A stretch of 64,000 nt of DNA from an uncultured Erythrobacter sp. Lineage in GTDB: Bacteria > Pseudomonadota > Alphaproteobacteria > Sphingomonadales > Sphingomonadaceae. Both the position numbers and the translations under genes were made by a program. Of the stretch, positions 50,656 to 58,867 are shown piece by piece (within the stretch, counting starts at the first letter, position 1; every line of letters begins with the position of its first letter). Location: positions 1,364,001 through 1,428,000 of the forward strand of contig CANNBH010000001.1 in the NCBI GenBank assembly GCA_947502815.1, written 5' to 3'. The notes under the pieces were generated by a model. It worked only from the letters and a program-made list of their open reading frames with translations. It ran no database searches and was not told the origin of the DNA.

Positions 50656-50968
50656 GGTAATCTTACAACTCCTGCTAGGCGTGGTGGTCGTATCTGTTCT
50701 CGTCATCACGGTCAGCCTGATAACTTTGAAATCAAGGCGTGTGGCAAAGTGGACTTCAATTTTGGTCACCACTGCAGCGCCGCCACTCCTACTCCTTGCT
50801 ACCATTGCTGTGATCTTCGTCGGATCTGAGATCCCGGGAGGTGGAGGCTTCGCACTTGCATTCGCATTATGGGCTTCATTGATTTGGCTTCTGGCAGCAG
50901 CAATATTAACTCCATTATTGTTCTGGATGCTTGAAGCGCTTCCGATATTTTCCCGCTCTGAGTATTGA
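50651..50968 (+). CDS. Small three-helix membrane protein, second of two in the trmD slot
   Basis: The 105-residue protein has three predicted helices (about 4-26, 38-57 and 68-93). Hand-counted GC is about 50%, well below neighbours. Its ATG lies in the second nitrilase tail and its TGA shares one base with the trmD ATG (TGATG). The middle of the protein ([15 protein letters not shown]) loosely parallels VPVGLLGWSIVSFSVG in the first ORF. No family recognised. Confidence 0.75.
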   Translation: MGVILQLLLGVVVVSVLVITVSLITLKSRRVAKWTSILVTTAAPPLLLLATIAVIFVGSEIPGGGGFALAFALWASLIWLLAAAILTPLLFWMLEALPIFSRSEY

Positions 50969-51042
50969 TGACCTTCGCCGCCCAAATCCTCACCCTCTAT
51001 CCAGAGATGTTCCCCGGTTCGCTAGGCCAATCGCTTGCGGGC
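50968..51042 (+). repeat. trmD-head repeat, true 5' end of trmD
   Basis: The first 25 codons of trmD, 67 of 75 bases identical to 50529-50603. Offset between copies is 439 bases, against 445 for the nitrilase tails, because the two enclosed ORFs differ by 6 bases. Confidence 0.93.
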
Positions 51043-51717
51043 AAGGCGCTGGAGCGCGGTGATTGGACGTGTGACACTGTGCAAATGCGCGATTTTGCCA
51101 CCGACCGGCATCGCAGCGTCGATGACACGCCAGCGGGCGGCGGATCGGGGATGGTGCTGAAGGCGGACATCCTTGGCCAAGCGGTTGATCATGCGATTGC
51201 CGCGCAGCCCAATGCGCCAATCCTCGCCATGACGCCGCGCGGGAAACCGATCACTCAGGACCGTATCCGGGAGATCGCAAGCGGTCCCGGCGTCACGTTT
51301 TTGTGCGGGCGTTTTGAAGGATTTGATGAGCGCATTTTCGAGGCGCGGCCCCAAATTGAGCAGGTCAGCCTTGCCGATATCGTTTTATCGGGCGGAGAAG
51401 TGGCTGCGATTGCCATACTCGACGCTTGCATTCGCTTGCTTCCCGGCGTAATGGGCGCGGCTTATTCCGGTACTGAAGAGTCGTTCGAGGACGGCCTGCT
51501 TGAGTATCCGCAATACACCCGACCTCAAACATGGGAAGGGCGCACGATCCCCGAAGTGCTGCGATCGGGGGATCATGCGAAGATCGCTGCTTGGCGTAAA
51601 GCCATGGCAGAGGATCACACACGGTTACGCAGGCCGGACTTATGGGAGCGCTACGATGGCGCTCGGGTCCAGTCTGCCTCTGGCGCGCGGCGAAAAAATA
51701 AGGAACCGGACCAGTGA
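50968..51717 (+). CDS. trmD: tRNA (guanine(37)-N(1))-methyltransferase
   Basis: The start is the ATG at 50968 ([17 protein letters not shown]); the track ATG one codon earlier would start inside the previous stop region. The 249-residue SPOUT enzyme has [33 protein letters not shown], and the knot [22 protein letters not shown], with the catalytic Asp just before it. It makes m1G37 in tRNAs and is essential for reading-frame accuracy. It overlaps rplS by 4 bases (GTGA). Its start is coupled to the preceding small ORF rather than to rimM. Confidence 0.97.
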   Translation: MTFAAQILTLYPEMFPGSLGQSLAGKALERGDWTCDTVQMRDFATDRHRSVDDTPAGGGSGMVLKADILGQAVDHAIAAQPNAPILAMTPRGKPITQDRIREIASGPGVTFLCGRFEGFDERIFEARPQIEQVSLADIVLSGGEVAAIAILDACIRLLPGVMGAAYSGTEESFEDGLLEYPQYTRPQTWEGRTIPEVLRSGDHAKIAAWRKAMAEDHTRLRRPDLWERYDGARVQSASGARRKNKEPDQ

Positions 51718-52082
51718 ATCTGATCCAGCAAATCGAAGCCGAAGAAATTGCCAAAGCGGCAAAAGATATTCCTGACTTTCAAGCGGGCGACACAGTGCGC
51801 GTCGGCGTGAAGGTTATTGAAGGCTCACGCGAGCGTATTCAGAACTTTGAAGGCGTTGTGATTGCGCGCTCTAACCGCAGCATCAACAGCAACTTCACCG
51901 TTCGCAAAATGAGCTTTGGCGAAGGTGTGGAACGTGTGTTCCCACTCTACGCCCCCATCGTCGACAGCATTACCGTGGTTCGCCGCGGTGTCGTGCGCCG
52001 TGCGAAGCTTTACTATCTGCGTGGCCGCACCGGTAAGCGTGCGCGTATCGCCGAACGCCGTGAGAACGCGCCAAAGGCGTAA
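51714..52082 (+). CDS. rplS: 50S ribosomal protein L19
   Basis: The GTG at 51714 overlaps the trmD TGA. The 122-residue protein has [50 protein letters not shown] and the C-terminal [19 protein letters not shown], all typical of L19, which sits at the 30S-50S interface. AAGGAACC lies upstream of the GTG. It ends the rpsP-rimM-insert-trmD-rplS block and is followed by a strong terminator. Confidence 0.97.
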   Translation: MNLIQQIEAEEIAKAAKDIPDFQAGDTVRVGVKVIEGSRERIQNFEGVVIARSNRSINSNFTVRKMSFGEGVERVFPLYAPIVDSITVVRRGVVRRAKLYYLRGRTGKRARIAERRENAPKA

Positions 52083-52105
52083 GTCTCGCGCAACAGCGAA
52101 TTTGA

Positions 52106-52135
52106 AGGGCGGCTCCGATGGGGTCGCCCTTTTTC
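52106..52135 (+). terminator. Terminator of the rpsP-rplS operon
   Basis: AGGGCGGCTCC-GAT-GGGGTCGCCCT forms a long stem with one mismatch and a 3-base loop, followed by TTTTT. It resembles the atp operon terminator, including the GAT loop and the TTTTTCGTATG flank. Confidence 0.88.
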
Positions 52136-52210
52136 GTATGCGCCTCTTGCCAATCGCGCGGCGCATTGCGAGGAACACGGCAACCAATATTTCAAGGGGC
52201 CTGCCATTCC

Positions 52211-54448
52211 ATGCGCATACCGATAATCGCCGCTACCGTTTTGGGCGCTGTTGCCGTCCTTTCATCCAGTCCTGCCTTAGCGGATGCTCATATGACCGAA
52301 GCCACTCCCGAACTCACCTTTGAGCGCGTCTTTGCCTCGCCAAGCCTGAACGGCCCGACCCCGCGTCAGGCAAAGTTCTCTCCCGATGGCCGGTATCTCA
52401 CCTTGCTGCGCAACCGCGCCGACGATGCGTCGCGCTACGATCTTTGGGGCTTTGACCTCACGACCAGCGAATGGCGGATGCTGGTCGACAGCGAAGCCAT
52501 CGGTTCGGGCCGCGAATTGTCTGAAGATGAAAAGATGCAGCGCGAACGCGCGCGCGTCGGCGGGCTGTCCGGAATAATCTCATACCAATGGGCTCAGGAT
52601 GCCTCGGGCGTACTCGTGCCAATCGATGGCGACCTGTATTTTGCCAAATTGGACGGCACTGTCACGCGCCTGACCGACACCGAAGAAAGCGAGCTCAACC
52701 CTGCCTTGTCGAGCACATCGGCCTATGTCTCGTTCGTGCGCGAACGCCAATTGTGGGTTGGCGCTGTAGGTGAAGAGGCAACGCCGATCACTCCGAAAGA
52801 GGAAGACACGATCCGCTGGGGCGAGGCGGAATTTGTGGCGCAAGAAGAAATGGGCCGCCTGACCGGATATTGGTGGAGCCCGAATGATCTGCGCATCGCC
52901 GTGCAGCGCACCGACGAAGCCCCTGTGGGAATTGTCACGCGCGCCGCCATCGGCGCCACCGGCACGAAAGTGTTCGACCAACGCTATCCCGTGGCGGGCA
53001 GCGACAATGCGATTGTCGAGCTGTTCATCATGGACCCCGATGGCGGAAACCAGGTGAAGGTCGATTTGGGCGAAGAGACCGACATTTATATCGCCCGCGT
53101 CGATTGGGGGCCGGACGATTTCCTTTATGTCCAGCGTCAGAACCGCGAACAGACCGTGCTCGATATGCTCAAGGTTGATCCTGCCACCGGCGAAAGCACC
53201 GTGTGGTTCACCGAAACCGCCGCGCGCGATGATTATTGGATCAACCTGTCCGACAATTACCGTTTCCTGACCGATGGATCGCTGCTCTGGTGGTCAGAGC
53301 GTGATGGGTTCGGCAATTTCTACCGGTTTAGCGGGGATGAGTGGACACAACTCACCAGCCTGACCGAAGCTGCGACAGAGCTTGTCGGCGTGAACGAAGA
53401 GGACAATCAATTCTTCTATCGCGGTGTGAGCGGCGTCCTGACACAGCAAGTGTTTGGCGCGAGCCTTTCTGGAAATGCCGGATCGGAACAAATCACCGAT
53501 TCCGATTACACCAATTCGGCCAGCATGGACCCGACCGGCAAAATGCTGCTGATCAGTCGCTCTGCCTCCGATCAACCCACGCAAAGCTATCTTGCGACGC
53601 GGGCAGGGTCACGGATCACTTGGGTGGAGGAAAACGCGCTCTCCGAAGAGCATCCTTATACGCCATACCTTCTCAGTCATGCGATGCCCGAATACGGCAC
53701 GATAGAGGCAGAGGATGGCACGCCGCTGCATTACATGATGCTGAAACCGGACATGGAGCCGGGCAAGCAATATCCTGTGTTCTATTACCATTATTCTGGA
53801 CCGGGGCCGCAAATTGTGGATCGCGGCTGGGACAGCGCGCTGGCTCAGGCTGTGGTCGATCGCGGATATATCTGGTTTGCGCTGGACAACCGGGGCACCG
53901 CCAATCGCGGGGTCGATTTTGAACAGCCGCTTTACCGCGCAATGGGCGGGGTTGAAGTGCGCGATCAACGCAGCGGCGCAGAATTCCTGCAAACGCTGGA
54001 TTACGTCGATGCAGACAAGATCGCGATCTATGGCTGGTCCTATGGCGGATATATGACGCTGAAACAGCTGGAGGCCGATCCGGGCCTTTACGCTGCGGGT
54101 ATTTCCGGCGCGCCGGTTACCCGGTGGGAGCTGTATGACACCCACTACACCGAACGGTTTATGGGCGATCCGCGCGAAGTGCCTGAGGCATACGAAACAG
54201 CCAGCGCCATTCCCGATGCGACCAAAATCGCCGATCCGTTGCTCCTGATCCATGGGATGGCCGATGACAATGTGGTGTTTGAAAACTCATCAGAATTCAT
54301 CAGCGTTATGCAAGAAAACAACGTGCCGTTCGAGATGATGCTTTATCCCGGATACACGCACCGCGTATCGGGTGAGCAGATCAGCCCGCATATGTGGAAT
54401 TCAATCTTCCGCTTCCTAGAGGCGCATGGGGTTACGCCGCCAGAGTGA
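52211..54448 (+). CDS. Secreted S9 (DPP IV/prolyl oligopeptidase-like) serine peptidase
   Basis: I use the ATG at 52211 (MRIPIIAATVLGAVAVLSSS); the track start lies in the rplS terminator. The 745-residue protein has a signal peptide (cut near ALADA) and a DPP4-type beta-propeller (about 40-510, with FSPDGRYLTLLRN and WGEAEFVAQEEMGRLTGYWWSP). The alpha/beta hydrolase domain carries Ser610 in GWSYGGYM, Asp in HGMADDNVVF and His in YPGYTHR. It should release dipeptides after proline in the periplasm or outside. It stands alone, convergent with an alpha/beta hydrolase gene 14 bases away. Confidence 0.94.
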   Translation: MRIPIIAATVLGAVAVLSSSPALADAHMTEATPELTFERVFASPSLNGPTPRQAKFSPDGRYLTLLRNRADDASRYDLWGFDLTTSEWRMLVDSEAIGSGRELSEDEKMQRERARVGGLSGIISYQWAQDASGVLVPIDGDLYFAKLDGTVTRLTDTEESELNPALSSTSAYVSFVRERQLWVGAVGEEATPITPKEEDTIRWGEAEFVAQEEMGRLTGYWWSPNDLRIAVQRTDEAPVGIVTRAAIGATGTKVFDQRYPVAGSDNAIVELFIMDPDGGNQVKVDLGEETDIYIARVDWGPDDFLYVQRQNREQTVLDMLKVDPATGESTVWFTETAARDDYWINLSDNYRFLTDGSLLWWSERDGFGNFYRFSGDEWTQLTSLTEAATELVGVNEEDNQFFYRGVSGVLTQQVFGASLSGNAGSEQITDSDYTNSASMDPTGKMLLISRSASDQPTQSYLATRAGSRITWVEENALSEEHPYTPYLLSHAMPEYGTIEAEDGTPLHYMMLKPDMEPGKQYPVFYYHYSGPGPQIVDRGWDSALAQAVVDRGYIWFALDNRGTANRGVDFEQPLYRAMGGVEVRDQRSGAEFLQTLDYVDADKIAIYGWSYGGYMTLKQLEADPGLYAAGISGAPVTRWELYDTHYTERFMGDPREVPEAYETASAIPDATKIADPLLLIHGMADDNVVFENSSEFISVMQENNVPFEMMLYPGYTHRVSGEQISPHMWNSIFRFLEAHGVTPPE

Positions 54449-54462
54449 TTGGGCCTGATTGG

Positions 54463-55323
54463 CTACTCAGACAGCCACTCCAACGCCTTGGCCGCGACTT
54501 CGTCCGGGGCCTCAACCTGAGGGTAATGGCCAACGTTAGGAATAAGATGGTGGCGCGCATTCGGAAGGGTGCTGCGCCACCTGTCATAAGCATGCTTGCC
54601 CGACACCGGGTCGAGCGCGCCGTTGATCAGGCCGACCTTATCCTGAGCGGCGACCAGTGCCGCCTCCCATCGGTCCTTATGCGTGACCCGGTCCGCGATG
54701 TAGTGCAGCAGTTTGTGCGGGATGCGGTGGCCGGCATTGTGCGAAATGAAAGTCCAGAAGTCGTCTAGCTCCCCTTCGCTGGGCTGAGTGTTGGGGCCAA
54801 ACACTTCTGAAAAGCTGGTTCCAAAACCCTTTCGGCTAAACAACCAGCCAAGCAGAAATCCAAAGGGAGAAACGCCCAATTTTTGCATCGGGCGAGGGCG
54901 GTGTTGATCGGGGAATATCCCGCCGTTGAGGAACACCATTTGGCCGAGGCTCTGCGCGCCGGAGCCTTCCTGCTGCCGTGCCAGCAATTCCTGCCCGACC
55001 GAAACGCCGTAATCGTGCACCAAAGCATCGAATGCCCCGATCCGAAGATGGCTGAGCAAGGCTTCTTGAATGTCGGTTTGCAAATGGATGGAATACCCAT
55101 TCTTGGGCTTACCTGAGAGGCCAAAGCCCAGCATATCACACGCGATCAGATGGTGGTCTGCGCCCAATGTTTTCCACGTTGGCACCCAATCCCACGAGCA
55201 AGTGGGAAAGCCATGGACCAAGAGCAACGGCGGTGCAGCATTGTTTCCGCCGGTCCAATAGGCAATCTGATGCCCCTGATAGTCAAAATGCTTGGCCTTG
55301 GCGCGCCAGCTGTGCGTATCCAT
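54463..55323 (-). CDS. Alpha/beta hydrolase with Asp nucleophile (haloalkane dehalogenase/epoxide hydrolase type)
   Basis: The 286-residue protein has the oxyanion HGFPTCSWDW motif and DMLGFGLSGKP. The nucleophile elbow is HDYGVSVGQ, with Asp rather than Ser, which is typical of epoxide hydrolases and haloalkane dehalogenases. A cap domain follows, and the catalytic His is in NVGHYPQVEAPDEVA. The exact substrate is unknown. It is divergent from asd with an 88-base gap. Confidence 0.85.
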   Translation of the reverse strand: MDTHSWRAKAKHFDYQGHQIAYWTGGNNAAPPLLLVHGFPTCSWDWVPTWKTLGADHHLIACDMLGFGLSGKPKNGYSIHLQTDIQEALLSHLRIGAFDALVHDYGVSVGQELLARQQEGSGAQSLGQMVFLNGGIFPDQHRPRPMQKLGVSPFGFLLGWLFSRKGFGTSFSEVFGPNTQPSEGELDDFWTFISHNAGHRIPHKLLHYIADRVTHKDRWEAALVAAQDKVGLINGALDPVSGKHAYDRWRSTLPNARHHLIPNVGHYPQVEAPDEVAAKALEWLSE

Positions 55324-55411
55324 ATTCTCACCTTATCGCTTGCCAAGACACGCTAGGGGCGTCAGCGAGGCAGGCAAAGAAATTCGACAAATTCGAAGTG
55401 GAGTATGGAAA

Positions 55412-56437
55412 TTGGGTTACCGGGTGGCAGTCGTCGGCGCGACGGGCAATGTCGGGCGCGAAGTGATGCAAATCTTGGCGGAGCGTGAGTTCCCTTGTGA
55501 TGAGGTGGCCGCGGTCGCTTCGTCGCGTTCGCACGGGACCGAGGTTGAATTTGGCGACACGGGCAAGATGCTCAAATGCCAAAACATTGAATATTTCGAT
55601 TGGGCAGGGTGGGATATTGCCCTGTTCGCGGCAGGCAGCGGCCCAGCCAAAGAATACGCACCGAAAGCGGCAGCGGCTGGCTGCGTTGTGATCGACAATT
55701 CTTCGCTCTACCGCATGGACCCCGATGTCCCGCTGATCGTGCCAGAAGTGAACCCGGACGCGATTGACGGCTACACACAGCGCAACATTATCGCGAACCC
55801 CAATTGCTCCACGGCTCAGCTGGTCGTGGCTCTAAAGCCGCTTCACGACGCCGCAACGATCAAACGCGTCGTCGTCTCGACCTACCAATCGGTGTCGGGC
55901 GCGGGCAAAGCGGGCATGGATGAATTGTTCGAACAAAGCCGCGCTATCTTTGTCGGCGATCCGGTGGAACCGACAAAATTCACAAAGCAAATCGCTTTTA
56001 ACGTGATCCCGCACATTGATGTCTTCCTCGACGATGGTTCGACCAAAGAGGAATGGAAGATGATGGTCGAGACCAAGAAAATCCTCGATCCCAAGATCAA
56101 ACTCAACGCGACATGCGTGCGTGTGCCTGTTTTCGTGGGCCACGCCGAGGCGGTTAATATCGAGTTTGAAAAGGAACTGACCGCGGAACAAGCGCAAGAA
56201 ATTTTGCGCGAAGCCCCCGGCATTATGTTGATCGATAAACGTGAGGATGAAGGCTATGTCACGCCAGTCGAATGCGCAGGCGACGGCGCAACTTACATAA
56301 GCCGCGTTCGCGAAGATCCAACGGTTGAAAATGGCCTCACATTGTGGTGCGTATCGGACAATCTGCGCAAAGGGGCTGCATTGAACGCGGTGCAGATCGC
56401 TGAATTGCTGGGCCGCCGCCATTTGAAAAAGGGATAA
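55412..56437 (+). CDS. asd: Aspartate-semialdehyde dehydrogenase
   Basis: The start is a TTG at 55412 (MGYRVAVVGATGNVGREV), with GGAG 8 bases upstream; the 40 codons before it in the track are not homologous. The 341-residue enzyme has GATGNVG for NADP, SSRSHGTEVEFG, the active-site Cys in NPNCSTAQLV, the catalytic His in RVPVFVGHAEAV and the substrate Glu nearby. It makes aspartate semialdehyde for lysine, methionine and threonine synthesis. A TTG start may lower translation. It is followed 5 bases later by a lipoprotein gene. Confidence 0.95.
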   Translation: MGYRVAVVGATGNVGREVMQILAEREFPCDEVAAVASSRSHGTEVEFGDTGKMLKCQNIEYFDWAGWDIALFAAGSGPAKEYAPKAAAAGCVVIDNSSLYRMDPDVPLIVPEVNPDAIDGYTQRNIIANPNCSTAQLVVALKPLHDAATIKRVVVSTYQSVSGAGKAGMDELFEQSRAIFVGDPVEPTKFTKQIAFNVIPHIDVFLDDGSTKEEWKMMVETKKILDPKIKLNATCVRVPVFVGHAEAVNIEFEKELTAEQAQEILREAPGIMLIDKREDEGYVTPVECAGDGATYISRVREDPTVENGLTLWCVSDNLRKGAALNAVQIAELLGRRHLKKG

Positions 56438-56442
56438 TTCCG

Positions 56443-56985
56443 ATGCGTGTGCTTTTGATCGCGGCTCCATTGCTTGTCTTGACTGCATGCGATGATGGCT
56501 CTGTGCCTTCCCCGGAAGACCGTATGAACGGCGCGGGGGAAGTGGCAGCGATTGATGAAAGCCTCGTGTCGCTGCGCGGAGACGGAATGATCGTCGGGGC
56601 AGAGGCGTTTTACTTTGCCGCCGGTCAGACCGAAGTGGAAACCGCCTTGGCGGAGGCACTGGGCGAAGCGCGTGAGAACATCGAGCTGGATGAATGCGGT
56701 GCAGGCCCAATGGTGGCGACCAATTATCCCGGAGGCCTAACGGTCAATTTCCAAAATGGCAATTTGGCCGGATGGAGAGTGGATGAGGCGACCGACAATG
56801 TTGTTGTCTCATCTGATGTCGCCATCGGCACACCGCGCGCCGATTTGGAGGCGCTGTCCGGCTACAGCGTAATTCCCGACAGCACATTGGGCGAAGAATT
56901 TATTATTTCCGGCGAGGTCGCTGGCTTTGTCGAAGCAGACACTGTGTCGATGATCTATGCCGGGGTGCAGTGTTTTTTCAGGTGA
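56443..56985 (+). CDS. Hypothetical lipoprotein downstream of asd
   Basis: The 180-residue protein has a lipobox signal (LLVLTAC, Cys near residue 16). A mature domain follows with three repeat-like segments, including VGAEAFYFAAGQTEVETALAEALG and VTVNF-type TVNFQNGNLAGWRVDE. Two further cysteines occur (DECGAG and VQCFFR). No family recognised. It follows asd by 5 bases and is probably co-transcribed, but no functional link is apparent. Confidence 0.68.
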   Translation: MRVLLIAAPLLVLTACDDGSVPSPEDRMNGAGEVAAIDESLVSLRGDGMIVGAEAFYFAAGQTEVETALAEALGEARENIELDECGAGPMVATNYPGGLTVNFQNGNLAGWRVDEATDNVVVSSDVAIGTPRADLEALSGYSVIPDSTLGEEFIISGEVAGFVEADTVSMIYAGVQCFFR

Positions 56986-57021
56986 CCTGTATTTTCCGAT
57001 GATCCGGGCTAAGCTGGTCCC

Positions 57022-57672
57022 ATGACATTACATGCAGACCTGTTTTTCAGCTTTCGATCACCCTATTCCTACCTCGCAATCGGGCGGTATCGCGCGATGG
57101 CAGAGGAGCATGATCTCGACATAACCTTGCGCACTGTTTGGCCGATTGCCATCCGTGATCCGGATATCTTGTTCACCGGCAATCCCAACGCGCCTCGCTA
57201 CATCTTGATGGATTCGATGAGGGTCGCTCAGCATTTGGGCATCCCCTACCGCTGGCCGCGCCCCGATCCGGTGGCACAAAACCTGATGACGCGGGAAATC
57301 GCAAAGGATCAACCGATTATCCACCGCATCGCCCGTATGGGACAGGCCGCAACACGCAGGGGCAAAGGTTTGGTCTTTGCCGATGAGGTTTCACGCCTGA
57401 TATTCTCCGGTGAGGTCGATGGCTGGAACGAAGGGGACCATCTTGCGGGCGCTGCGTCGCGATCCGATCTTGACTTCGCCGAACTCGAAGCCGAGGTCGT
57501 GAACGACGCCGATGCTTTGGACGCAGAAATCGCCGAAAACCAAGCCGCGCTGGAAGCCGCCGGCCATTGGGGCGTGCCGACATTGGTGTTCGATGGTGAG
57601 CCCTTCTTTGGTCAAGACCGCATCGCGACGGCGCAATGGCGCATGGAGCAAAAGGGTTTGACGCGGCGGTGA
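57022..57672 (+). CDS. 2-hydroxychromene-2-carboxylate isomerase family protein (DsbA fold)
   Basis: The 216-residue protein begins LHADLFFSFRSPYSYLAIGRY, the HCCA isomerase/GST-kappa motif with the catalytic Ser. The C-terminal HWGVPTLVFDGEPFFGQDRI is the cis-Pro and substrate region of the DsbA-like fold. The family uses glutathione to isomerise chromene carboxylates in naphthalene degradation, but many members are general glutathione enzymes. It is the first of four genes joined by stop/start overlaps (GTGA into the GFA gene). Confidence 0.88.
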   Translation: MTLHADLFFSFRSPYSYLAIGRYRAMAEEHDLDITLRTVWPIAIRDPDILFTGNPNAPRYILMDSMRVAQHLGIPYRWPRPDPVAQNLMTREIAKDQPIIHRIARMGQAATRRGKGLVFADEVSRLIFSGEVDGWNEGDHLAGAASRSDLDFAELEAEVVNDADALDAEIAENQAALEAAGHWGVPTLVFDGEPFFGQDRIATAQWRMEQKGLTRR

Positions 57673-58106
57673 GTTTTGCCGGTGGATGCCAGTGCGGCGC
57701 TGTGCGCTACACCATCAGCGGTGAACTGCCATCGGCCTATGCGTGCCATTGCGGTGAGTGCAAAAAACAATCCGCGAGCGCGTTTTCGATCTCAATCCCG
57801 ATCTCTTTCGCGCGATTGAGCATTCTAGGCGCGCCAAAGATATTTGAAGTCACGGCCTATAGTGGGGCAGTGAAGCGGTGCTATTTCTGCCCGGAATGCG
57901 GGACGAGGCTGTGGCACCGGTCAAGCGCCTCACCCGATAGTGCAACATTGAAAGTGGGCACTTTGGATGATGGCAGAGAGCTGGCCCCGCAGTTTCACCT
58001 TTGGACTTCCAAGAAGCAGGCAGGCATTTTGCTTGATCCGGCAAGCGTGAAGTATGAAACGCAGCCGGACGATCTATTGGAATTGCGCGAGAGGATGCAG
58101 CATTGA
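57669..58106 (+). CDS. GFA family (glutathione-dependent formaldehyde-activating-like) protein
   Basis: The start is the GTG at 57669, overlapping the previous TGA; the track start lies inside the upstream gene. The 145-residue protein has zinc-binding cysteines in GGCQCGAVRY, CHCGECKKQS and FCPECGTRLWHRSS, as in the GFA fold. Despite the name, most members' reactions are unknown. It ends with a TTGA overlap into the hydrolase gene. Confidence 0.9.
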   Translation: MSFAGGCQCGAVRYTISGELPSAYACHCGECKKQSASAFSISIPISFARLSILGAPKIFEVTAYSGAVKRCYFCPECGTRLWHRSSASPDSATLKVGTLDDGRELAPQFHLWTSKKQAGILLDPASVKYETQPDDLLELRERMQH

Positions 58107-58867
58107 GTGGGCCATTGACCGATTGTTTTGAGAGCTTTGACGGGACGAAGCTTGCCATCCACCGCGAGGGCGAAGGGCGCACTGTTGTGCTCCTCCACGG
58201 TCTGTTTTCCTCGTCCAATATGAATTGGATCAAATGGGGGCACAGCGCGCGCTTTGCTGAGGCTGGGTATGAGGCGATCATGCTCGATTTCCGCGTGCAC
58301 GGGGATAGCGAAGCGCCGAATGACCCCGCCGCCTATCCCGGCGGTGTGCTGGTGCGCGATGTCGCGGCCTTGATTGAGCATCTCGGTCTTGGGCAAGGGG
58401 ATTATGATCTAGTCGGATTTTCACTCGGCGCTCGAACGGCGCTGCATGGCTGCGCCAGCGGCGTATTGAAACCGCGCAAACTGATCGCCTGCGGCATGGG
58501 AGTCGCGGGGCTTGCCGAATGGAGCAAGCGCGCTGGCTTTTTCAAACGGGTCATTGACGAATTTGACACGATAGAGCGCGGCGATCCGGCCTATCTATCA
58601 CGCCAGTTCCTAAAATCTCAGGGTGTGGACCGGGTCGCGGCGCGGCTTTTGCTGGATGCGATGGGCGACTTTGATCTGGCCAGCATCGACAACATCACCA
58701 TGCCCACCGCAGTGATTTGCGGAGAGAATGATCAGGACAATGGATCGGCCAGCGAACTTGCCGAATTGCTTCCCAACGCGTCCTATCAAGAAGTGCCCGG
58801 CGGCCATCTCGACAGCGCAACCAAACCCGAATTGGGCGCAGCAATTGTGGAGTTTTTGAGCGCATGA
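58103..58867 (+). CDS. Alpha/beta hydrolase
   Basis: The start is the TTG at 58103, overlapping the GFA stop (TTGA); no ATG occurs near. The 254-residue protein has VVLLHGLFSSSNMNW, a GFSLGARTALHG nucleophile elbow with Ser, and the catalytic Asp in CGENDQDNGS and His in VPGGHLDSATK. It is an esterase-type hydrolase with unknown substrate. It sits third in the four-gene overlapping cassette and ends with ATGA into the next gene. Confidence 0.85.
   Translation: MSGPLTDCFESFDGTKLAIHREGEGRTVVLLHGLFSSSNMNWIKWGHSARFAEAGYEAIMLDFRVHGDSEAPNDPAAYPGGVLVRDVAALIEHLGLGQGDYDLVGFSLGARTALHGCASGVLKPRKLIACGMGVAGLAEWSKRAGFFKRVIDEFDTIERGDPAYLSRQFLKSQGVDRVAARLLLDAMGDFDLASIDNITMPTAVICGENDQDNGSASELAELLPNASYQEVPGGHLDSATKPELGAAIVEFLSA

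Larger units (their letters stand above)
50529..50660 (+). pseudogene. Chimeric 43-codon remnant: trmD head fused in frame to nitrilase tail
   Basis: The frame runs ATG at 50529 through 25 trmD codons, then six novel codons (NANRPG region), then the nitrilase C-terminal [10 protein letters not shown], ending at TAA 50658-50660. It cannot be a working TrmD or nitrilase, since both active sites are missing. The in-frame join means ribosomes finishing the first small ORF could reinitiate here, and those finishing here could reinitiate at the ATG at 50651. It is too short for the ORF track. Confidence 0.85.
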
